The translations under genes were made by a program, and so were the position numbers. The notes under the pieces were generated by a model. The model was not told where the DNA came from. It was given only the letters and a program-made list of their open reading frames with translations, and made no database searches. A stretch of 64,000 nt of DNA. It comes from Diplolepis rosae (Eukaryota; Arthropoda; Insecta; Hymenoptera; Diplolepididae). Of this stretch, positions 54,462-64,000 are shown piece by piece. Numbering within the stretch: the first letter of the stretch is position 1; the number at the start of each line of letters is the position of its first letter. Location of the stretch: the NCBI GenBank assembly GCA_030998225.1, contig JAPYXD010000686.1, forward strand, positions 1,488,001-1,552,000, read 5' to 3'.

Positions 54462-55758
54462 TTAGTCTATGTGTATTCGAATGATGTTATCTTTATTTCT
54501 AATTCTTAGATTGTTTTTGTTGATGTAATCTATGACTTTAAAAGGTCCTTTCCAGGCAGTTTCTAATTTATTTTGCTTGGTGTTGTTGAGTGTTTTGACA
54601 AGATCTCCTGCTTTATATATTGGATGTTTTCTAGTAATATTTTCGACGAGTCTTCTTTTTCTCTTTTCCATTTCTACCTGGATTCTCTCTCGGGTTTTGG
54701 ATATGATCTCTTCGTGTTTCTTCTTCCATTTCCTTATCAGGTCCTGATAAGTTAGGTTAGGTGAGGTGTTGACCGATGACGGTATATTGGGTGTTATTCC
54801 GAATGTTAATTCATAGGGAGAATGTCCAGTCGTTTGATTGGTAGTGGTGTTGATGACGAAATTAATGTATTTTAAGTTTTTGTCCCATTGTTTATTGTTT
54901 TCGGCAATACTAGTCTTGATCAGGTTTACTAGTGTAGAGTGCATTCTTCCGATGTTCCCGTTTGATTGCGGGTGGAATGCAGTTGTTTTAATATGCCGAA
55001 TGTTTAATGCGTTTTCAAATTGTGTCATTAATTCCGATAAGAAGTTTGATCCTTGGTCAGAAAGTATGGTTTTAGGTGCTTCGAAAGTATAAATGTAGTG
55101 ATCGATTAAGGCTTCCATTATTGAATTCGTTGATTCATTCTGCAACGGTACGGGAACTGTATATTTTGTTACTCTATCTTGCATACTGAGTATGTTACGA
55201 TTTCCTTTTTGAGTTTCGGGGAGTGGTTATATGCTCTTCGCTTGATTCTTTATGCGCTTTTTTTTTGTAGTTGGCAAATTGGGCAAAACTGCACTTTTTT
55301 TAAATTTCATTGTCCATTCCGAGCCATAAGCCGATGGTCTTAGACTTTTCTAGCGTTTTCTTTTCTCCAAGATGAGTGGAGTGTGCTTCTTTGAATATAG
55401 CTTTCTTTTCTTCTTTTGTCAATTCTCTGGTAGGCGTGAAACATAAGTGGAAATTTAGGTGAGGGTAATAATTTGAGAGAAATTCCATCATTTCCTGAAG
55501 TATTTCCATTTGCAGTGGGGTAAATAGTGGTTCTCCAAAAATAAGCCTTATGATGGTTAATTTTTCGCTATTAATTTCCTCTATAATCCAGCTTAATTTT
55601 ATGAGCCAATCTTCTTCGTCATAGTCAGGCATTTCCTCCTTTTCTATTTCCTTCCATAACTTTCTTATCGCGTTAGGCTTTGTCTTAACTTTACCGAAGG
55701 TGGGTTTTAGTCTCCAATTTATAAATTCCGTATGCATGTCAAGTTTTTCGGTTGTCAT
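54462..55758 (-). pseudogene. Gypsy integrase of the env-bearing element
   Basis: Frame 54462-55184 gives the catalytic core with TILSDQGSNFLSELM (second Asp) and a C-terminal domain (PIYKAGDLVKTLNN, WKGPFKVIDYINKNN). Frame 55300-55758 upstream gives the RNase H-integrase spacer (TREL...KKAIFKEAHSTHLGEKKTL, the histidines of the zinc finger). A frameshift between them disrupts the zinc finger cysteines. The env start lies 20 bases downstream. Confidence 0.88.
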
Positions 55759-56395
55759 GTCTTCTGTAGATTCGTTCTCTGTTTCCTCCGAAGGTTCTCT
55801 CGTCCTTCTTGGTGGTAAATTGATCTTTTCCTCTCCTTCTAGTACCCTATCTTCTGTTATAACTGGGGTACTAAAAAATTTCGATTTTCTTTGATTGAGT
55901 TTCTAATTCCGCAGTTCCATCTTCCTCATCGGATATTCCTGCTTCCCACATTGCTTGTTTTGAAATATCAGATGTTATAGGGAAAAGTCGGGATAAACAG
56001 TCTGCAACTTTGTTTTCTTTTCCTTTTACGTGTTCGATGTCGTAATCGTATTCCTCCATTCTCAATCGCCATTGTGGCAATCTTGAGCTAGTATCCTTGA
56101 CGTTATGGAACCAGACCAAAGCTCTGTGATCCGTTCGGATTTTGAATTTGTTACCAAGGAGATACTGTCTCAAACGCTTCATAGCCCATACTATAGCTAA
56201 AAGCTCTTTTTCTGAGGTACTGTATCTTTCTTCAGCTTTGTTGAGAGTCCTTGAGATGAATAAGCATGGGTGTCCATTTTGACTAAAAACTGCTCCTACG
56301 CCTTGATTTGAGGCGTCAGTTGTTAAGGTATATTGTTCTTTAAAATTCGGAAACCTTAACACTGGTGCTGATATTAATGCATTTTTCAAGTCATA
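55759..56395 (-). CDS. Gypsy RNase H domain of the env-bearing element
   Basis: Open 172-codon frame. TLTTDASNQGVGAVFSQNGH has the first catalytic Asp; STSEKELLAIVWAMKRLRQY the Glu; FKIRTDHRALVWFHN the second Asp; KGENKVADCLSRLF-type end (VKGKENKVADCLSRL). All expected residues are present, so this domain is intact although the element is not. Confidence 0.88.
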
Positions 56396-56852
56396 GAATT
56401 CTTTTTCGCAGTTTAATGTCTAGTCGAATATTGTATCCTTTTGTGTTAATTTAGTGACTGGTCTTGCAATGCTTGACAAGTTTTTTATAAATTTTCTATA
56501 GTATCATGCGAGTCTTAAAAAGGATTGTACGTCCATTACTGTTTTTAATTGTTTAAAGTTCTGTACTGCACTTAATTTCTCTGGGTTGGGTCTTACTCCA
56601 TCCTACATGTCCTAAATATTCCAATTCTGGTTTAAGGTATTTGCATTTGCTGGGTTCTAGACGTATCCTAGGGTTTTTATTCTTTCCAAAACCGCTTCTA
56701 AATTTTCGTAATGTTTTTGAATAGTTTCGCCGAAAATGTTCGTGCAGGATGACTTTCTTTTCACCACATTTCGGTCTCCCTGACATACGTCTGTGCCTCC
56801 GTTATTGCATTGCGTTTAAGTAGTAGTATCTGTGTACCCATCTCTTTCTTAC
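56396..56852 (-). pseudogene. Gypsy gag-RT fusion caused by internal deletion
   Basis: From the MULE edge: GTQILLLKRNAITEAQTYVR (gag), then directly FGETIQKHYENLEAVLERIK, IRLEPSKCKYLKPELEYLGH (RT thumb) across frameshifts. The gag C terminus, protease and RT fingers/palm are deleted. It continues into RNase H. Confidence 0.75.
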
Positions 56853-59403
56853 GGGCGTGTTCTAGTTGGTCACTTTGGAAAAATCGATTTTTTTTTTACT
56901 TTTTTCGAATTTATATGTATCTAAGAATATTGTGTTCAATTCTTATGAATATCCGAGCAGTATAAGTATTTTTATTTTAACCCAAACGTTATCACCTGAC
57001 CGCGCGACGCGCGACTTCGTGCGAGCAGTATTGAAACGTGTTAGCATCATGCCTAAAAGTACAAGGAAGCATCAGAATAGAAGTAAGAAACGTAAATTCT
57101 GTGGCAATATATTTACCAGTTAACAAAATCCAACCGAATCAACAAGCAAAGCTGCTGAAAAATTGCAAAACTCAGATGATTCGTGTTTTGATGTAGAAGT
57201 CGATCCAATGTCTAAGTACGTTATTATTAACTTTCTGAGTGTTTTTTCAATGCTGTCAGCATTTTTGATGTGTAAAAATTGCCTCGGAGATATTTTGTTT
57301 ACTACATTAGGAATTGGATGACTGGGATTTCAATTGTGTTTAACGGGTGACTGTGAAAAAAGATACATCGATTCGTGTCCGCGTGTTGGAGTTGGTTATG
57401 AAATTAATCGTCGCATAGTGTTTGTAATGCGATGAATTGGAGTTGGATTATCAGGCATTAATAAATTTTGTGGTCTGATGGAGTTAGGCAAAGGAATACA
57501 CATAACTGCTTATTACGATATTCTCAATCATATTACCACCGCAGTGAACAGTGTTTTTGATGTAGTAACGCGCAAAGCTGTTACCGAGGAGCAAGAAAGG
57601 CAACAGAGTAAAGGACTTCCCAAGGATGTGTTAACGTTTCGGGCGACGGTTCTTGGGCGAAACGCGGCTTTTCTTCTTTGATAGGGATAGTTTCTCTTAT
57701 TCTGAAATTCACGGGATAAATTGTGGACGTGACTACACGCTCAAGTATTTGCAAAGCGTGCGATAAGTGGAAAGGCAGAGAAGATGAACCTGAGTATGCT
57801 GTCTGGGCCGAAAAACACGAAAAGTTTTGCAATATAAACCACTCTGGCAGGTCTGGTTTGATGGAAGTTAATGAAATCGTTGAAATGTTTATGCGTTCAG
57901 TCGAAAAATTTGCAGTGAAGTATGGATTCTATATAGGAGATGGTGATTCTAAAACCTTTAAAATTTTGCTGAGTACTACAACATACGGTTCCGATTTTGC
58001 TGTGAAAAAGTTAGAGTGCGTTCTGCATGTGGCAAAAAGGGTTTTTAAGCATGCTAGTGAGGCGAGAAAGGCACTTATTCAAAAGAAAAAAGCCTTAAAG
58101 TTGTAGCGAAAAAAAGGCTGTCGCAAAGGTTCCCGTTGTCAAAACTCAAAGTTTAACAATCAAGTTTATGAAGGAGCTGTCACAAAACTATGGTTTAGCT
58201 GTTTGTAGAAATTGTGATTCTGTTGAGAATATGCGAAAAGAGATCTGGGCCGGATTCTATCATAAAATCTCAACAGACAAGAAGCCGCAACATTCCTACT
58301 GTTCGCCCAGTTGGTGTACGCACCTTAAAGCTAAAGAGAATAAAACTCTTAAGAAATATACGCAAAAACCAGCTCTTTCTGCTGAAGTTCAAGAGGTTCT
58401 TAAGCCCATCTACGAAGATTTGACGAAGACCGAACTACGTGAAAGGTGTTTAGGTGGCCACACACAAAATAATAACGGAAGTTACAACCATTGTGTATGG
58501 AACATAGTACCTAAGCACCTTTTCAATGGCAAGCAAGTAGTTGAAATTGCATCAAAAATAGCTGCATGCATATTTAATAAAGGCTACAACCTAGTTTTGA
58601 AAATCATGGAGGAAATGGGTCTGAAAATCGGGTCGAGCTCCGCGAATTACATCGACAACCACGATTTTAGGCGCGTCCAACATGCGAACCGCCACAACTT
58701 CGACACTTCAAAAGAGGTCAGAATGGGAAGAAAGAAGGCCAGATTAGCTGAGAATGAAAGTTTCGAGCGAGCAGAAGGCTCTTCGTACGGTACAGGCATC
58801 GCCGATTGAATTTTGGTAAGATTTTTTAATGATTTTTTGTTAATAAAAACTTTAAACGCGTTTTTCTCAAAACAACGTTATTTCGGACTAGCTCCACGAT
58901 TTCTCCAGAACCAGTGGACCGATCCTTCTGAAATTTTAACCACATATTCTACACATAAGAACTCACAAAGTGAACTACAATTATGTTAAAAGTTTGATTT
59001 TTACTATATTTTTAAAACAAAAAACAGCGAAAAAAACAACTAATTTCAATTTTTTTTGGTTTTTTCTACATAAAATTAACAAAATTAGTTAAAAATTAAT
59101 GTCCGTAGTTCATTTTGTAGCCACTGCCATACCGAATCCAAAAAGCTTCGGTTTTTTCGTTTCAGATAAGCCGTTCCTGAGATGTCATGGAGAAGGCAAC
59201 TTGCTGCTAAGTTATTGCGTTGTGTTCAAATACGGATTTCGTTTGTAAAAGTTGAAAAAAATGAACAAAAGAATATTTTTTTTTGTATTTTAAGACTTTA
59301 TTTATCATACCTAATAATTTTTATATCCATATATTCCATAGCATGCTCACAAAAAATTCCCGAAAATAGCCTATTTTATTAGCCCACGAACTAGAATACA
59401 CCC
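56853..59403 (+). mobile_element. Mutator-like DNA transposon inserted in gypsy gag
   Basis: Terminal inverted repeats: left GGGCGTGTTCTAGTT (from 56853), right AACTAGAATACACCC (to 59403). Gypsy gag homology is split exactly here (YILSLK on one side, KEMGTQILLLK on the other), which supports the boundaries. The expected 9-bp duplication is degraded. Carries a transposase pseudogene (57049-58809). Confidence 0.75.
57049..58809 (+). pseudogene. Mutator-superfamily transposase (insect type)
   Basis: Starts with a basic leader (MPKSTRKHQNRSKKRKFCGN). Key parts across several frameshifts: YEINRRIVFVMR, GVGLSGINKFCGLMELGKGI, GDGSWAKRGFSSL (first catalytic Asp region, +2 frame near 57645), YIGDGDSKTFKILLS (second Asp region), AVCRNCDSVENMRKEIWAGF, FYHKISTDKKPQHSYC, TELRERCLGGHTQNNNGSYN, and a C terminus GSSYGTGIAD. 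Matches the Mutator-type transposase common in ants, wasps and other arthropods. At least four breaks. Confidence 0.85.
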
Positions 59404-59575
59404 TTTAGGCTAAGGATGTATCGGTTTACTGCTTCTTGTTCTTAGGGCTTAATTTTTAATCGACGCTCCATGGGATTGACATTCTGTGCCTGTACAGCGT
59501 AATTAATTTCATTTACAATCTGTCTGAACCTAACAGTGAAATTTTGAACACACTCACTTGCTCCCTAGCAAACAC
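59404..59575 (-). pseudogene. Gypsy gag upstream part, beyond the Mutator insertion
   Basis: Minus strand reads GASECVQNFTVRFRQIVNEI, NYAVQAQNVNPMERRLKI, a stop, EQEAVNRYILSLK, and continues at 56852 on the other side of the Mutator element. 5' part of gag and the 5' LTR are missing. Confidence 0.75.
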
Positions 59576-59830
59576 TGTTATATAACATTTATGTAACTGT
59601 TACGTAACAGAATGTAACACGTTACATAGCTGGTGACTTACAGGTGAGTCACCTGTGACGCAAAATGTCACACACTGTGAGATGAATTAGATCTATAACA
59701 GCTCTGTAACGCTGTGATGTAAGGGGTCTGTAACAGATTTATGTAACACATGTGCTATATTGTTACGCAGCATCAATGTAAATATGTTCTATATGTGTTA
59801 TGCAATTATGTTATATAGAAGTTTTGTAAA
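59576..59830. other. Region with short palindromes
   Basis: Contains CTGTTACGTAACAG (perfect 14-bp palindrome) and AATGTAACACGTTACAT, leading into the 24-bp minisatellite. No gene. Confidence 0.45.
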
Positions 59831-60075
59831 GGTGATATATAAATCGTATGTAACGGAGACATGTAAAAAATATGCAATGGTGTTATGTAAATCATATATA
59901 ACAGAGTTATGTAAAGAGTTATAACGGAGTTACGTCAAGAATATAGGAACGAAGTGATGTGAAGAGTGTAGAACGGAGTTATATAAAGAATATGTAACGA
60001 TATTATGTAAAGTGTACATTACGGATTTGTGTAAGGAATACATAACGTGTTTATGTAACTTGAATGTATGAATTA
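59831..60075. repeat. 24-bp minisatellite
   Basis: About nine or ten diverged units with consensus near TGTAACGGAGTTATGTAAAG (plus AATA), 23-25 bp each. Examples: TATAACAGAGTTATGTAAAG, TAGAACGGAGTTATATAAAG. More degenerate related sequence extends left to about 59690. Confidence 0.7.
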
Positions 60076-60493
60076 TGTCTTTATGTGCTGTTTAAATATC
60101 AATACTTTTTATTTAATACAATACTTATAATATTATAATATAATAATACAATACATTTAATACAATACTTCGTTTATTCATTTAATACATATTTTCGATA
60201 CATCCATATTTCATTGGGAATAGAAAATTACTGTAGTATAAAAAGCACATATAGATATAAGTGGTTAATCTAGTTTTTGAATTAAATTAATTCAAGAATT
60301 AATATAAAACTTCGTCTATTAGATTCCCTGAAAAATTACAAAAATGTTATTTGGATACAATGATATACTTTATTCAATGATATGTTGCAATCATTTTATT
60401 GAGGGGTTTCCAAAAAAAAAATTCTATACTTTCTTCGACGTTTATTATTAAATCACTTAAGTTTTCACCTGTTATCCAATTTGAATATTAAAA

Positions 60494-62760
60494 CTAATTA
60501 TTTTTATGTAGAAGTGGAATAATCACGAATGTATTATACTTCTGTCTAATTCGGAGGCACTTTCTTTTGATCTCTTTAATTTCAATTTTTTTAGTGTTCG
60601 AAAGTGATTCTTGAGAGACGACTGAAATCCCAAGTTTCTTGGAATTGCAAGGCTTCGTAAAAAATGGTTCGCTTTTAGTAAAATACTTAACATCTAAAAA
60701 AGTTTTGTTTTTGTCTTTATATATTTTAAATACAAGTACTACCGAACTGTCACGTAGCATACAACAGTTGTTAAATCTTTGAATCGAGACAAGATATCCA
60801 ACAAACTGTATGGACTCAATTTCTCTGATTTCCACTTGGTTTCCAAGACTCTTATTTTTGTATCGCAAAATAGGATATTTCATAGGATAGGAAGTTTTAA
60901 CTGGCAATTTATTTTTTTATGAAGTTACGTTAACTGCTTGCTCTAATGGTCTGTTATTAGTTTTAATATGGTTTTTAGGTTTTGCAGCTGATTTTCAAAT
61001 TTAAAGGCGCTAAAATCGTCTAAGGGGCCGAAATTTTCAACGCATTCCGGTAAATGTAATGCTACATGAACGTTGTAAGTTATAAATTGAGCACTATACA
61101 AAGATGCGTAGTTTTCATTGAACCACTGTATAAGGTTTTTTGCATAACTTCTTAATTCTGAATTTGAATGCAATTCCTCATCAGCCAAAATTCGAATGGC
61201 CACACTCATAGAAAGAAGATGTGTATAATAATTATTTTTAAGTCCATCCTTTAGGACAACCATACCAGTGTAGAGCAGAAACTGACGGCATTCAGTGGCC
61301 TTCCACCTCTCAATCTCTTTCAAAGATCTCGGATTACGAGCAAATTCGCTTGTTATAAATTCTTTCATATTTATTAAATCGTCAGAAAATGCCTCAATTG
61401 TACATGTTGGCAATCTTGCATTCGCAGGACCTTTAGTCCATAACCAAATTAATCGCCTAACTACAACGAGGCACACGCAGTGCATATAATAAATAGGTAT
61501 CTGTGCTATCATGTCTTCAATTATTTCTTCTAAACAGAAATAAGTAGTGTGATGCTCTGGTTGTGACTTATGTCGAAAAGAATGATCTGTTCTTGGAGCG
61601 GATCGGGTTTCCGGGAAAGTCATTCGGTGCATAATAAATTCACCTTCTTGAATGCATTTAGGACAAGCGTAGTATCCTGTATGAGATTTAGTTCCCGATG
61701 CAAAAGCTCGAGCTGGTGCATCACAAATTATAGAATTAATCGATACTTGTACTAATTTTCCTTCAATATCTATACCGATTCGAAGACAGTCGGAATAATC
61801 TAATACAAAAGGCCTCAGGAACTCATTAACATCATTTCGTTTAGTAAAACCATGATACATACCAACGATTATCGGCTCTGTGTAAAAATCGGTAACAATA
61901 GAAATCATCATAGGCCAAAACTGACTGCCGGAGCTCTTAGCCAATGGAACTTCATCAATAAACACATTTATTTTTAATATATCAGGAATATTTTTGAACT
62001 ATTTAGTTCCTAAACGTTTTATGCAGGATTGAAGACCAAAGTGAAAATACTGCCCTCCACTGTTTGCTTGAAGTTTCAGTGACATGTTCTTCGGAGTTTT
62101 TAGTAAAGTTCTTTTGTCTTTTGGTAACTCTATGTGCCCATGCTTCCTCAATACACGAAGTAATTTATTAGTCACTTTTTGTGTCAAATTTCCTTGTAAA
62201 ACAATATCTCGTATATCACTTTGTAAATCAGTACCACTGTTACAATTTTCCTCACTTTCATAAATACTATTTACCAAATCATCATCACTAGAGTCGTCAC
62301 TAAGAACAACATCGCTATCAAATTCGTTAAATGTATTTTCTTGTATTATTTGATTATTCTGAATCGGAACTTCTACAATTAAGTCTTGTGCAATGTACTC
62401 ACGCAAATCTTGATCTATTATTTGTTCTGGCGGCCTACTGCCAATAGTGCACTGTACATCGGTACATTCCACCGTCTGTAAATTACTTTCCAATGCGCTG
62501 CTTGTCTGATTGTGAGTGGTATTAGATGAACCAGAAAAGCAAGGCGCAAAATTCGTATTTTCAAATATCTCGTCTACTTCTCAAGTTTCAGTATGAAAAT
62601 TTTTAATTTCTCGTTCCATCAAGCGCCACTTATGCCTTTTAGAAAAAAATTTAAATCCTACGGCATGATTATGATAAAATTGAATGTACTCGCACAATAA
62701 AATACTGGCTTGGCAAAATGAGTCTTCTTCAGGTATACGCAGCACTTTTATTCATTCCAT
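60494..62760 (-). pseudogene. Transposase_21/CACTA-like transposase gene, lightly damaged
   Basis: Three frames in order. N-terminal part (62493-61999, acidic, with LLRVLRKHGHIELPKDKRTL and SGGQYFHFGL) with an upstream extension to about 62760; central catalytic part (61965-60943) with FIDEVPLAKSSGSQFWPMMI, INSIICDAPARAFASGTKSH, a CPKC zinc pair, PIYYMHCVCLVVVRRLIWLW, SEFARNPRSLKEIERWKATE and YNVHVALHLPECVENFGPLD; C-terminal part (60907-60494). One stop joins parts 1 and 2 in frame, a frameshift lies between 2 and 3, and one stop lies in the upstream extension. Relatives usually have PLDYMH where this reads PIYYMH, a likely catalytic loss. Superfamily label from memory. Confidence 0.7.
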
Positions 62761-63106
62761 TGACATTCTATCTACAACAATAATTTACAATAAATAGAAA
62801 TTATAATTATAAACCACCTTTTTTATCATTTTTGCCCCAAATTACAAAAGTCTCCTAGAATACAAAAAAAAAACAAGAATTTTTAAACCTTTTTTACCAT
62901 TTTCTTAATTTCATAAATTGCATTGCGATTTGGGGAACGACGTGTTATATTGAGATCTTTCGCTAGTCATTATACTAAATTTTATTAAAAAATATATGAA
63001 ACAGTAAGATAGGTTGTAACAAAGTTTCATATAATTTTTTATAATATTTATAAATATTATAAATTTATAAATATATTCGGTAGCAAAAATTGTCAATGCA
63101 CTTATC
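62761..63106. other. AT-rich sequence, no gene seen
   Basis: Upstream of the transposase pseudogene on its strand; could contain its promoter or terminal repeat, but none was identified. Confidence 0.35.
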
Positions 63107-63152
63107 GTCCTATTTTGTGACGGCCTCGGGTCTGGTAGTCACAAAATAGGAC
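63107..63152. other. Perfect 15-bp inverted repeat (hairpin)
   Basis: GTCCTATTTTGTGAC at 63107-63121 and its exact complement at 63138-63152, with a 16-base GC-rich loop. No terminator or transposon assignment can be made. Confidence 0.7.
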
Positions 63153-63159
63153 TATTAAA

Positions 63160-63580
63160 GCCCAGGTGAAAAAGTCCACGCGTAATTTTCACGTGAAATT
63201 CGGGTAGTAACTTGGAATACTTTACGTACAATTCCACACTGATTATTAAAAGTAATTTTCAATTGTGAGTATCTCGCAAACTGTAAAAGATACGGAAAAA
63301 TGGATATCATTTTTGAGATTTGAATACTCCGTATACTATAGTAATGGGTCTTATTCCGTATCTCTAGAGGTAATTTTACGCGGAATTCTTTGTAGAGTTC
63401 CACGTGAAAATCAACGTAGAGTTCTACGTTCAATTACATGTGTAAGTCCATGTGGTTTTCCTGAATCACTAAGAAATTCGCGTAGAGTTCCACGTGGAAC
63501 TCTATAGTATAGAATTCCACTTGAAACGTTCCAATTTACCACCCAAATTTCACGTAGAATTTCATGTGGATTTACCCTAT
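63160..63580. mobile_element. MITE with ~45-bp inverted ends and internal GTAGAGTTCCACGTG repeats
   Basis: Left end region GTCCACGCGTAATTTTCACG ... GGGTAGTAACTTGGAA and right end region TTCCAATTTACCACCC ... TCATGTGGATTTACCC are inverted relatives (about 80% identical). Inside, CGTAGAGTTCCACGTG-type motifs recur (63390, 63420, 63480). No coding capacity; target duplication unclear. Confidence 0.55.
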
Positions 63581-63754
63581 TTTTTTTTAATTTCCATTTT
63601 TTTACACTAATATTTTCTTATTTGTTACTACAAAACTGTTTGTATATGTGAAATTTTTTAATTGATTATAAATACGTTATAAATAAATGTAAACGTCTAA
63701 GGAGACAAAAACAAAAAAAAGTAATTTTTTTTCAAATTACTTTTATTTAATATT

Positions 63755-64000
63755 TAAAGAATTTGAAAATCTTTCTGTGGAAAAAAAGACGCTTTCGACT
63801 GCGCTGGGATTCGAGCCCAGGTCTTTCGATTGCCGGTCGACTGCTCTAACCACTGAGCTACACAGGCGTCTGACATCTCCTTCTCCACAGGAAGATCTTC
63901 TTATATCGCCTAGTGGCTCAGCCTTGCGGCTGTAAATGATTTCAAATTAATTACTTGAGTTTGAAATTTTTGTCACTGCCTATATTATCGGAGGATCACT
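63755..64000 (-). repeat. tRNA-like repeat family A, copy at window end
   Basis: Same unit as 6789-7127, with the tRNA-like core at 63797-63867 (minus strand) and the same tail; cut off by the end of the window. It confirms that the tail belongs to the unit. Confidence 0.8.

Noticed and set aside
59831..60075. CRISPR-like array
   Set aside because: Adjacent diverged repeats without unique spacers, in a clearly eukaryotic context; a minisatellite fits better.

Overview
This window looks like insect nuclear heterochromatin made almost entirely of transposable elements. Evidence for an insect: R1-clade LINE remnants, errantivirus-like Ty3/gypsy elements with env, BEL/Pao, an insect-type Mutator transposase, tRNA-derived repeats and GT-AG splice signals. 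No intact host gene, rRNA gene or CRISPR array was recognised. A hymenopteran host is possible but not shown.

Layout. 1-2700: 3' end of a Ty3/gypsy element (integrase, polypurine tract, LTR start). 3066-3540: 137-bp tandem repeat. 4313-6480: minus-strand R1-clade LINE (second 3' end at 11579-12045). 6789-7880: tandem and inverted tRNA-like repeats between 13-bp direct repeats. 7942-8835: gypsy RT and AT-hook pieces. 9105-9800: MITE and mariner-arm copies. 13866-14345: a second tRNA-like repeat. 14362-17427: split BEL/Pao pol. 17676-19175: gypsy gag, protease-RT linker and a dsRBD exon. 19857-26810: another gypsy element broken by a TTAA-flanked insertion and a Crypton-like recombinase fragment. 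26815-34190: Polinton-like DNA polymerase B (plus strand) and integrase (minus strand); the polymerase is split by a 4.87-kb foldback element with 8-bp target duplication. 34205-39830: inverted-repeat DNA elements (TTAA, TA/mariner, pogo-like). 40184-40589: array of hairpins with one conserved loop and different stems. 40990-49800: minus-strand LTRs, a dsRBD ORF, a Cys-rich ORF, an env fragment, another LTR, a second dsRBD fragment and a CARD-like ORF. 49800-52455: minus-strand gypsy pol and gag. 52459-59575: errantivirus-like element with nearly complete env, interrupted by a Mutator element. 59690-60075: 24-bp minisatellite. 60494-62760: Transposase_21-like pseudogene. 63107-64000: hairpin, MITE and a tRNA-like repeat.

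Most notable. One gypsy lineage appears to carry accessory genes in the 3' (env) position. Three separate loci encode a related double-stranded-RNA-binding domain. In one copy the order is gag, pol, CARD-like ORF, dsRBD, conserved hairpin, polypurine tract, LTR. dsRNA binding and CARD adaptors are typical tools for interfering with RNA interference and apoptosis, so a retrotransposon with host-defence-modulating cargo is a reasonable hypothesis. It is inferred from sequence only, and every copy here is damaged. The second unexplained signal is the constant-loop, variable-stem hairpin array at about 40.2-40.6 kb.
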